Shown piece by piece: positions 1 to 5,979 of a DNA stretch of 19,255 nucleotides. The notes under the pieces are model-generated. The model worked only from the letters and a program-made list of their open reading frames with translations, had not been told where the DNA came from and did no database searches. Numbering within the stretch: the first letter of the stretch is position 1; each line of letters starts with the position of its first letter. Position numbers and translations under genes: made by a program. The stretch is from Pseudomonadota bacterium (GTDB taxonomy: Bacteria; Pseudomonadota; Alphaproteobacteria; Rhizobiales; Xanthobacteraceae), in NCBI GenBank assembly GCA_023422775.1, contig JAFAGM010000126.1, positions 1 through 19,255 of the forward strand, written 5' to 3'.

Positions 1-251
1 CCGAGCTGGCTGTCGCGCAGGCGGGAGACCGCGTCGTATTCGTACAGGCCCTGCTGCGCCTTGGTGGTGGACTTGATGTGCCAGGTCAGCAGCGGCGCGC
101 CGAGCGCCTTGGAGACTTCCTCGGCCAGCACGGTCTTGCCGGTGCCGGGCTCGCCCTTGATCAGCAGCGGGCGCTCGAGCACGATCGAGGCGTTGACGGC
201 GACCTTGAGGTCGTCGGTGGCGACATAGTCCTTGGTGCCGGTAAATTTCAT
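1..251 (-). CDS. MoxR-family AAA+ ATPase, N-terminal part (truncated by window edge)
   Basis: Only the first 83 codons are inside the window; the gene runs off the left edge. The protein starts MKFTGTKDYVATDDLKVAVN and carries a clear Walker A motif, GEPGTGKT, at residues 33-40, followed by the LTWHIKSTTKAQQGLYEYD stretch typical of MoxR ATPases. MoxR proteins are AAA+ chaperones that act with VWA-domain proteins to mature or insert cofactors into partner enzymes, and the VWA gene at 750 is the obvious candidate partner. That partner is transcribed in the opposite direction, so the two are not one operon. The ATG at 251 is the only sensible start; its Shine-Dalgarno is weak. Walker B and sensor motifs lie outside the window, so subfamily and integrity cannot be judged. 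Confidence 0.93.
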   Translation of the reverse strand, partial: MKFTGTKDYVATDDLKVAVNASIVLERPLLIKGEPGTGKTVLAEEVSKALGAPLLTWHIKSTTKAQQGLYEYDAVSRLRDSQL

Positions 252-303
252 CTCGCTGTTTGCCTTGTTGTTCGTTCGTTGGCCGCAATGGCCTGACAGT
301 AAA

Positions 304-324
304 CGACCGCCGTCCCGGCGGTCG
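304..324 (-). terminator. Hairpin terminator behind the GlsB-like gene
   Basis: A perfect 9-bp stem (CGACCGCCG / CGGCGGTCG) with a 3-nt loop lies just after the stop codon of the GlsB-like gene and before the start of the MoxR gene. Read on the minus strand it is followed by TTTACTG, a short T-run, so it can act as a weak intrinsic terminator or attenuator between the two minus-strand genes. Confidence 0.6.
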
Positions 325-347
325 CGATTGAAGTCCGTGCGGCTTCC

Positions 348-590
348 TCAGCGTTTGATCAGCGACAGGATCACCAGGATGATCACGCCGCCGATGGTGG
401 CGTTGACGATATCCCGAACCCAGCCTGCGCCGAGGCTGACGCCCAGTCGCGGCAGCAGCCAGCTCGCCAGCAGCGCGCCGACGATGCCGATCACGATATT
501 GCCGACCAGCCCAAAGCCCGCACCGCGCACGATCAGCCCGGCAAGCCAGCCCGCAATACCACCGATGATCAGCGCCGCAATGATGCTCAT
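348..590 (-). CDS. GlsB/YeaQ/YmgE family small membrane protein
   Basis: An 80-residue, very hydrophobic protein beginning MSIIAALIIGGIAGWLAG. It has three predicted membrane segments (about residues 2-22, 27-47 and 60-78) and the glycine-rich GxIVRGxGFGLxGNIxIGIVGA core of the GlsB/YeaQ (transglycosylase-associated) family. Family members are inner-membrane proteins linked to stress response; the molecular role is not settled. The open frame extends upstream to 761, but the ATG at 590 has a good GGGGAAA Shine-Dalgarno about 5 nt away and gives the normal family length, so the longer start is rejected. The gene lies on the same strand as the MoxR gene, 97 bp upstream of it, with a hairpin between them. 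Confidence 0.88.
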   Translation of the reverse strand: MSIIAALIIGGIAGWLAGLIVRGAGFGLVGNIVIGIVGALLASWLLPRLGVSLGAGWVRDIVNATIGGVIILVILSLIKR

Positions 591-600
591 CGAATTTCCC

Positions 601-655
601 CTGCCGGAATAAGACCTTTGTGGTTCAATTGTAATTGAAAAACCTACCCGGTCTA
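601..655 (-). promoter_or_regulatory. Candidate promoter/operator of the GlsB-like gene
   Basis: On the minus strand TACAAT (633-628) fits a -10 box and TAGACC (655-650) is a modest -35 match 16 bp upstream, giving a leader of about 30 nt before the ATG at 590. The -10 box lies inside a near-palindrome, TTCAATT-GT-AATTGAA (624-639), which would suit a dimeric repressor. The elements are seen directly; their function is inferred. Confidence 0.35.
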
Positions 656-749
656 GGCCTGACAGGTATGCGCTGGCCCTTGGCGTGAGCCGACTCCCGG
701 GCGTGAGCTGGCCCTTGACCTTGGCGGTCCGGCGGGCAATCTGTATCCC

Positions 750-1925
750 ATGTTCCTGCAATTCTTCACATCGCTGCGCGACGCGCAGGTCCCCGTGACT
801 CTACGGGAGTATCTGACGCTGATGGAGGCGCTGGACGCCAACCTCGCCGATCAGACGGTAGAAAACTTTTATTACCTCTCCCGTGCGGCGCTGGTGAAGG
901 ACGAGCGCAATCTCGACAAGTTCGATCGCGTCTTCGGCAGCGTGTTCAAGGGGCTGGAAAGCCTTTTGGACGCCATGGACAAGGCCGAGATCCCCGAGGA
1001 ATGGCTGAAGAAACTCGCCGAGAAATACCTCACCGAGGAAGAGAAGAAGCAGATCGAAGCCATGGGCTGGGACAAGCTCATGGAGACGCTTCGCAAGCGG
1101 CTCGAGGAACAGAAGGGCCGCCACCAGGGCGGCAACAAGTGGATCGGCACCGCCGGCACCTCGCCATTCGGCGCCCACGGCTACAATCCCGAAGGCGTGC
1201 GGATCGGGCAGGAGAAGAACCGCAACAACCGCGCCGTGAAGGTATGGGACAAGCGCGAGTTCAAGGATCTCGACGGCAACGTCGAACTCGGCATCCGCAA
1301 CATCAAGGTCGCGCTGCGCAGGTTGCGCAAGTTTGCCCGGACCGGCGCGCCCGACGAACTCGATCTCGAAACCACCATCAAGGAGACCGCCAACCAGGGC
1401 TATCTCGATGTCCATATGCGTCCCGAGCGCCGCAACGCGGTCAAGGTGCTGGTGTTCTTCGACATCGGCGGCTCGATGGATTCACACATCGAACAGGTCG
1501 AGGAGCTGTTCTCGGCGGCGAAGTCCGAATTCAAGCACATGGAGTATTTCTACTTCCACAACTGCCTGTACGAAGGCGTCTGGAAGCAGAACAAGCGCCG
1601 TTTCACCGATCGCACGCCGACCTGGGATGTGCTGCACAAATACCCGCACGACTACAAGGTGGTGTTCGTCGGCGACGCCTCGATGAGCCCTTACGAGATC
1701 ATGGTGCCCGGCGGCTCGGTCGAACACGTCAATGAGGAGGCCGGCTCGGTCTGGCTGGAACGCATCACGCGCACCTATCCGCATACGGTGTGGCTCAATC
1801 CGGTGGCGCAGAAGCATTGGGACTACTCGGAATCCACCACCATCATCCGCCGGCTGTTTTCGGAACGGATGTATCCGATCACGATCGAAGGCCTCGAAGG
1901 CGCGATGAAGGAACTGGTGCGGTAA
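750..1925 (+). CDS. VWA domain protein, CoxE-like
   Basis: A 391-residue soluble protein. The N-terminal half is helical and charged, with an EEWLKKLAEKYLTEEEKKQIE segment near residues 83-103. The C-terminal half is a von Willebrand factor A domain with the MIDAS motif DIGGS (D238, G240, S242) and a later acidic GDASMSP segment (D309). Proteins of this type (CoxE-like) pair with MoxR ATPases as metal-dependent chaperones; CoxE itself is known from carbon monoxide dehydrogenase maturation. No coxMSL genes are in the window, so that specific role is not supported. The ATG at 750 has no strong Shine-Dalgarno, but the frame and the N-terminus MFLQFFTSLRDAQVPVTLRE look right. The partner MoxR gene is divergent, with the GlsB-like gene in between. 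Confidence 0.93.
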   Translation: MFLQFFTSLRDAQVPVTLREYLTLMEALDANLADQTVENFYYLSRAALVKDERNLDKFDRVFGSVFKGLESLLDAMDKAEIPEEWLKKLAEKYLTEEEKKQIEAMGWDKLMETLRKRLEEQKGRHQGGNKWIGTAGTSPFGAHGYNPEGVRIGQEKNRNNRAVKVWDKREFKDLDGNVELGIRNIKVALRRLRKFARTGAPDELDLETTIKETANQGYLDVHMRPERRNAVKVLVFFDIGGSMDSHIEQVEELFSAAKSEFKHMEYFYFHNCLYEGVWKQNKRRFTDRTPTWDVLHKYPHDYKVVFVGDASMSPYEIMVPGGSVEHVNEEAGSVWLERITRTYPHTVWLNPVAQKHWDYSESTTIIRRLFSERMYPITIEGLEGAMKELVR

Positions 1926-1936
1926 GCAACCATCGC

Positions 1937-2018
1937 CGTCATTCCGGGGCGATGCGAAGCATCGAACCCGGAATCTCGAGATTCCGGGTCTGGTCCTTCG
2001 GACCACCCCGGAATGACG
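1937..2018. repeat. Three-hairpin (cloverleaf-like) palindromic intergenic repeat
   Basis: Outer 13-bp perfect inverted arms CGTCATTCCGGGG (1937-1949) and CCCCGGAATGACG (2006-2018) enclose three further hairpins: GATGC-GAA-GCATC (1951-1963), a perfect 22-bp palindrome centred on CTCGAG (1967-1988), and GGTCC-TTC-GGACC (1992-2004). The element fills most of the gap between the VWA and rhodanese genes. It resembles dispersed palindromic elements I know from Bradyrhizobium and Rhodopseudomonas intergenic regions; copy number cannot be seen here. It could fold in RNA from either strand or form a cruciform. Confidence 0.85.
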
Positions 2019-2044
2019 ACCAAGAACAACGAAAGGCGCAATCA

Positions 2045-2458
2045 ATGCCCCAGACCATCCACACCGGCATCAAGGCCCTGATCGACCAGGCCAACGCCGC
2101 GATCGAGACCGTCAGCGCCGCTGACGCCATCAAGGCGGCGCAAGACCCCAACATCGTGATCGTCGATATCCGCGATCCCCGTGAGATCGAACGCGAAGGC
2201 AAGATCCCCGGCGCGTTCTCCTGCACCCGCGGCATGCTGGAATTCTGGATTGATCCGCAGAGTCCGTACGCCAAGCCGATCTTCCAGGAAGACAAGAAGT
2301 TCATCTTCCACTGCGCCGGCGGCCTGCGCTCGGCGCTCGCCGCCAAGACCGCGCAGGACATGGGCCTGAAGCCGGTCGCCCACATGGGCGGCGGTTTCGC
2401 CGCCTGGCGCGACGCCGGCGGCCCGATCGAGAAGTGGGAGCCGAAGAAGAAGGGCTGA
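2045..2458 (+). CDS. Single-domain rhodanese-like sulfurtransferase
   Basis: 137 residues with one rhodanese domain. VIVDIRDPREIEREGKIPGA (about residues 38-57) is the typical CH2A region. The active-site loop is HCAGGLRSA with catalytic Cys90, and the protein ends with the usual MGGGFAAWRDAGGP segment. Such proteins carry sulfane sulfur as a cysteine persulfide and pass it to cyanide or other thiophiles. The ATG at 2045 follows GAAAGGCG at a suitable distance; the open frame reaches upstream into the palindromic repeat, but that part is not coding. A two-domain mercaptopyruvate sulfurtransferase gene lies 135 bp downstream on the same strand, separated by another palindromic repeat, so the two may share a sulfur-handling role. 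Confidence 0.93.
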   Translation: MPQTIHTGIKALIDQANAAIETVSAADAIKAAQDPNIVIVDIRDPREIEREGKIPGAFSCTRGMLEFWIDPQSPYAKPIFQEDKKFIFHCAGGLRSALAAKTAQDMGLKPVAHMGGGFAAWRDAGGPIEKWEPKKKG

Positions 2459-2482
2459 GCTTGACGGTCCCGCGCGCGTCAC

Positions 2483-2572
2483 CGTCATGGCCGGGCTTGT
2501 CCCGGGCATCTACGTCTTTGTGACGGCACATGCAGGAAGACGTGGATGGCCGGGACAAGCCCGGCCATGACG
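2483..2572. repeat. Long inverted repeat of the GTCATGGCCGGGCTTGTCCCGG family, copy 1
   Basis: Perfect 23-bp inverted arms at 2483-2505 and 2550-2572, with a 44-nt interior. A second, less perfect copy lies at 14752-14842. Elements with this sequence are, from memory, very common between genes in Bradyrhizobium and relatives. This copy separates the two sulfurtransferase genes and its right arm provides a false ATG (see the start choice for the next gene). Confidence 0.88.
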
Positions 2573-2593
2573 AATGTTGAAAGGATTGGTCTT

Positions 2594-3448
2594 ATGTCCG
2601 GCACCAATGACCCGCTCGTCTCGACCGAATGGCTTGCCGAGCACCTGAATGATCCGGACGTCAAGGTCATCGACGCGTCGTTCAAGATGCCGGGCATTCT
2701 GCCGCTGCCGAAGGACGACTATCTCGCGGCGCATATTTCCGGTGCCGTGTTTTTCGACGTCGACGCGGTGTCGGACCATTCCAACCCGCTGCCGCACATG
2801 TTTCCGTCCGCCGAACAGTTCGGTCGCGATGTCGGCGGGCTCGGGATCGGCAACGACGATACCGTCGTGCTGTACGACTCTGGCGGCTGGGTCGCAGCGC
2901 CGCGGGCGTGGTGGATGTTCCTGTCGTTCGGCAAGGAAGTACGCATCCTCAATGGCGGCCTGAAGAAGTGGGCCGCCGAAGGCCGCAAGGTCGAGAAGGG
3001 GCAGGTGACCCCCAGGCCGGCTGCGTTCAACGCCGTGTTCGACGCGCGACGCACGCGCAGCATGCAGCAGCTGATCGAAAATCTCTCAAGCCGGGCCGAG
3101 CAGGTGATCGATGCGCGCGCCAACGAACGCTACCAGGGCAAGGTGGCCGAGCCGCGGGCGGGTCTGCGCTCCGGCCATATCCCGGGCAGCCTCAGCCTTC
3201 CCTACAACAACCTGTTCGATGCCGCGACCGGCACGATGAAACCGATGGACGAGTTGCGGGCCGCGTTTCTCGGTGCGGGCGTGAAGCTCGATGCGCCGAT
3301 CGTGACCAGTTGCGGCTCCGGCGTCAGCGCCGCGGTGCTGACGCTTGCGCTCTATCGTCTCGGCGTGGAGAACCCGGCGCTCTACGACGGATCGTGGACC
3401 GAATGGGGCGCGGCGAACGGGCCGCCGGTTGCGACCGGGCCGTCCTGA
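2594..3448 (+). CDS. sseA: 3-mercaptopyruvate sulfurtransferase
   Basis: 284 residues with two rhodanese domains: an inactive N-terminal one (about 8-130, with VIDASFKMPG and AAHISGAVFFDVDAVSD) and a catalytic C-terminal one. The active-site loop CGSGVSA begins at Cys240. This is the 3-mercaptopyruvate type (CG[S/A]GV[T/S]A) rather than the CRKGVTA loop of thiosulfate sulfurtransferases. EPRAGLRSGHIPGS (187-200) supplies the arginines expected to bind substrate. The enzyme converts 3-mercaptopyruvate and a thiol acceptor to pyruvate and a persulfide. An upstream ATG at 2546 would add MAGTSPAMTN and similar residues, but these are encoded by the palindromic repeat; the ATG at 2594 has AAAGGA nearby and gives the normal family N-terminus. 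Confidence 0.94.
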   Translation: MSGTNDPLVSTEWLAEHLNDPDVKVIDASFKMPGILPLPKDDYLAAHISGAVFFDVDAVSDHSNPLPHMFPSAEQFGRDVGGLGIGNDDTVVLYDSGGWVAAPRAWWMFLSFGKEVRILNGGLKKWAAEGRKVEKGQVTPRPAAFNAVFDARRTRSMQQLIENLSSRAEQVIDARANERYQGKVAEPRAGLRSGHIPGSLSLPYNNLFDAATGTMKPMDELRAAFLGAGVKLDAPIVTSCGSGVSAAVLTLALYRLGVENPALYDGSWTEWGAANGPPVATGPS

Positions 3449-3462
3449 CCTCGATCCAGTTC

Positions 3463-4254
3463 TTACCGCGTGAAGCGGAGCAGGGGCGTCGGCGCCGGGC
3501 TCGGTGCCTGCAGGACCGGGTTGATCTGTTGCTGCTGCACGAGCGCGGCCTCGCGCGCCAGCCGTGCGCGCCGCGCCTGCGCGATCCGCCGCCGCTCCCG
3601 GGCACGCTGCAAGGCTTGTTTCCTGAGGATGCTGCGGTCCGGACCAGCCGATGTCGGTTCGTCGATGATGACAGCGGGGCCACCGAGCGTGGCGATCCTG
3701 GTCGCCGCGGCGTTGCCTTCAAGCACAAGCACATCCGGCGCCGGGACTGCCGGAACCGTCTCGTTTGCAGCCGGGGACGCCGGCGTTTCCGGGATCGCGG
3801 CGACGATTTCGACATCGGCAGCGCGGACTTCGCTCACGGCCGCAGCGGCCGGCGTCTCCGGAACGGCCTCGGTTGCCGCGGCAAGCGGTCTCTCTTCCAT
3901 GCTCAGGGCGGCCACACTCTCGGGTTGCTCCGGCTTCTCGTCCGCAGCGGTCTCGGCCGGCGGCACGATATCCGGAGCGGTCTCCGGAGTTGCAGCGGCG
4001 CCGCCATCGTCCAGCGGGCCCTCGGCCACGGGCGGCTTCTCGTCCACAGGCGGATCGACCCGCAGCAGGGACAGGCTCGGCATCGGCTCGTCGTCGAACC
4101 GCGCAAACACCGGCTCGGGCGGCGCCCGGCGCGTCGGCAGGTTGGCAAATTCTTCGTGTGCGGCGCGCAACAGGGCTGCGGCGCCAAGCCCGAACACCAG
4201 GACCGACGTCGAAAGGACGATCGCGGCGAACAGGAAGCGAAATCCGGGGAGCAT
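3463..4254 (-). CDS. Hypothetical membrane-anchored Pro/Ala-rich protein
   Basis: I do not recognise a functional family. The 263-residue protein has one N-terminal membrane segment (about residues 4-29, FRFLFAAIVLSTSVLVFGLG), then a long low-complexity stretch rich in Pro, Ala, Glu and Val (about 40-180), and a strongly basic C-terminal helix (about 210-236, with RARERRRIAQARRARLAR) followed by a Gln run. It looks like a single-pass protein with a disordered linker and a basic end. The open frame can be extended to a TTG at 4302, but the ATG at 4254 places the membrane segment at the very N-terminus and is preceded by AAGGCGG, so it is preferred. It is convergent with the sulfurtransferase gene (14-bp gap) and divergent from the L,D-transpeptidase gene, suggesting a possible cell-envelope link. 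Confidence 0.75.
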   Translation of the reverse strand: MLPGFRFLFAAIVLSTSVLVFGLGAAALLRAAHEEFANLPTRRAPPEPVFARFDDEPMPSLSLLRVDPPVDEKPPVAEGPLDDGGAAATPETAPDIVPPAETAADEKPEQPESVAALSMEERPLAAATEAVPETPAAAAVSEVRAADVEIVAAIPETPASPAANETVPAVPAPDVLVLEGNAAATRIATLGGPAVIIDEPTSAGPDRSILRKQALQRARERRRIAQARRARLAREAALVQQQQINPVLQAPSPAPTPLLRFTR

Positions 4255-4596
4255 GGACGCGAGTTCCGCCTTGCTTTGATTGAGCAGGGCTATTGATGCC
4301 AAGGGAACGCGGTGACCACTGTTTGACCGATTCGTATCCTCGCACGTGGCGAATCAGGCCGAATTGAGAGTATCTCAGCGCTGGTTTGTTTTTTGTTACA
4401 AAATCTGCGGTTCGACGCCGCTGTTCGCCCGGCAAACCAGCGATTTTCGGTAGGATGATGCATCTCTGCCGCAGGCTCACGCGTGATCACAAATGGCCGG
4501 TTCGGGCCGAATTTCGCTGGTTTGTCTTGAATGTGCCGCTATCTTCCGTCATCTCCCGTTAACGGTCCGGTGGGGCTTGGGGTCTATAAAAAGGCG
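4255..4596. promoter_or_regulatory. Divergent intergenic region with three copies of CGCTGGTTTG
   Basis: This 342-bp region separates two divergently transcribed envelope-type genes and holds no gene I can support. It contains the 10-mer CGCTGGTTTG at 4379-4388 and 4515-4524 on the plus strand and at 4442-4433 on the minus strand. The two plus-strand copies are each preceded by GGCCGAATT (4357-4365 and 4505-4513), with gaps of 13 and 1 nt. A perfect palindrome CCGTTAACGG lies at 4556-4565. No convincing -35/-10 pair was found. The repeats suggest binding sites for a shared regulator, or a partial local duplication. Confidence 0.45.
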
Positions 4597-4599
4597 ATG

Positions 4600-5922
4600 A
4601 TGATTAACCGCATTCTGACGATTTGTGCCGCCGTTGCCACTGGCATGGCGGGAGCTTCGTTCGCTCATGCGCAGCAGGGTTATCCGGTAGCTCCTGGCCC
4701 GACCTATTCGACATCTCCGGGGCAGTACGTGCCCGGGGGCTATGCGGTCGATGATCGCCGAAGCCCTGGCGCTGCCGATTTCGACGGATTGGATGACGAC
4801 GATTCGCCGAACGCGCAGAGTTCGACCGCGCTGCCGCCGCCCGGCCCGGTGCTGTCGCCTGCCGATCCGCGCTACGGCCGTCCGGCCGGTGCACCGGTCT
4901 ATTCGGACCGTGGCGCGCCGATGCCCACAGGCCCGATTCTGTCTCCCGATGACCCGCGCTATGGCCGTCCGGCCACCGCTCCGGTTTACTCGGACCGAGG
5001 CGCACCGATGCCGACGGGGCCCGTTCTTTCTCCCGATGATCCGCGCTACGGCCGGCCCGCCGGCCCGCCGGCGGTGATCTACGCCGACCGTCCTGCCGGC
5101 TCGCCGCAGCCCGTCTATTCGGATCGCGACGACAGTCGTATTCCCGGTGCCAGCATCGTGTATCCGAACGATGACAGGACGGGTCTGCGCCCGCCGGGGG
5201 CCGTCGGCGCCAACGGAGTGCCCCCGCAGGCGCAGCAGCCTGTCATCGGCGCCGACGGCAAGCCGATGCAGCTTGCCGCGCTGCCGCCGGAAGAGCAGCC
5301 GGATGCCGCGCCTGCGCAACTGCCGCCCAACCTGCGCCGCCAGGAAGTCAACTTCGCCACCAAGGAGCCCGCGGGCACCATCGTGGTCGATACGTCCAAT
5401 ACCCACCTCTATTACGTGCTCGGCGGCGGCCGTGCGATTCGCTACGGCGTCCGCGTCGGCCGCGACGGCTTCACCTGGAACGGTGTACAGAAGATCACTC
5501 GCAAGGCCGAGTGGCCGGACTGGCATCCGCCGACCGAGATGATCGAGCGTCAGCCTTACCTGCCGCGCTTCATGGCGGGTGGCCCGGGCAATCCGCTCGG
5601 CGCACGGGCGATGTATCTGGGTTCGACCGTCTACCGCATTCACGGCACCAACCAGCCCTCGACCATCGGCAAGTTCGTCTCGTCCGGCTGCATCGGCATG
5701 CTGAACGAGGACGTCTCGGACCTGTTCGAGCGCGCCAAGGTCGGAACCCGCGTGGTGGTCCTGCCCGGCGGCCCGCCGCCCGGCGGCACAACGACCGCCT
5801 CGGCCGCGCCGCCGTCCGGTGGCCCGGCAGGCGCAGTTCCGGCTCAGGCCCAGATGGCGCCCGCTCCCGGTGGACAGCCGACCGTGGTGCCGCCGTTGCC
5901 CGCCCCGGTCACCGTTCGCTGA
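4600..5922 (+). CDS. Secreted L,D-transpeptidase (YkuD domain) with Pro-rich tandem repeats
   Basis: 440 residues. The N-terminal signal peptide (MINRILTICAAVATG...SFAHA, about 1-24) directs export to the periplasm. A Pro-rich linker follows, with three tandem 29-residue units of the form GPxLSPxDPRYGRPA...VYSDRGAPMPT from residue 82, the third degenerate. The YkuD catalytic domain spans about 250-385: EPAGTIVVDTSNTHLYYVLG, then YRIHGTN with His348, then SSGCIGM with nucleophile Cys364. These enzymes form 3-3 peptidoglycan cross-links or attach proteins to peptidoglycan. The motif has Gly where most family members have Arg after Cys-Ile (SHGCIRM type). Start: the adjacent ATGs at 4597 and 4600 are preceded by AAAAAGG; spacing favours 4600. 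The C-terminus is again Pro/Ala/Gly-rich. Confidence 0.92.
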   Translation: MINRILTICAAVATGMAGASFAHAQQGYPVAPGPTYSTSPGQYVPGGYAVDDRRSPGAADFDGLDDDDSPNAQSSTALPPPGPVLSPADPRYGRPAGAPVYSDRGAPMPTGPILSPDDPRYGRPATAPVYSDRGAPMPTGPVLSPDDPRYGRPAGPPAVIYADRPAGSPQPVYSDRDDSRIPGASIVYPNDDRTGLRPPGAVGANGVPPQAQQPVIGADGKPMQLAALPPEEQPDAAPAQLPPNLRRQEVNFATKEPAGTIVVDTSNTHLYYVLGGGRAIRYGVRVGRDGFTWNGVQKITRKAEWPDWHPPTEMIERQPYLPRFMAGGPGNPLGARAMYLGSTVYRIHGTNQPSTIGKFVSSGCIGMLNEDVSDLFERAKVGTRVVVLPGGPPPGGTTTASAAPPSGGPAGAVPAQAQMAPAPGGQPTVVPPLPAPVTVR

Positions 5923-5944
5923 GCCGATAGATTTGCCTGGTATC

Positions 5945-5973
5945 ATCGCCCCCCGCCTCCAGCGGGGGGCGAT
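5945..5973. terminator. Bidirectional intrinsic terminator
   Basis: A perfect 12-bp GC-rich stem (ATCGCCCCCCGC / GCGGGGGGCGAT) with a 5-nt loop lies between two convergent genes. On the plus strand it is followed by CTTGTTTT, ending the L,D-transpeptidase transcript. On the minus strand it directly follows the stop codon of the dehydrogenase gene but has only a poor T-run there. Confidence 0.85.
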
Positions 5974-5979
5974 CTTGTT

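Noticed and set aside
2908..4296. A 462-codon open frame on the plus strand across the end of sseA and antisense to the hypothetical membrane protein
   Set aside because: The translation is Arg/Gly-rich shadow sequence without domain features, and it overlaps two better-supported genes.
4843..5103. Tandem repeats considered as a CRISPR-like array
   Set aside because: The repeats are in-frame 87-bp coding units without unique spacers, inside a protein linker.
4549..5946. A 465-codon minus-strand open frame antisense to the L,D-transpeptidase
   Set aside because: High-GC antisense shadow; the plus strand encodes a clear signal peptide and YkuD domain.
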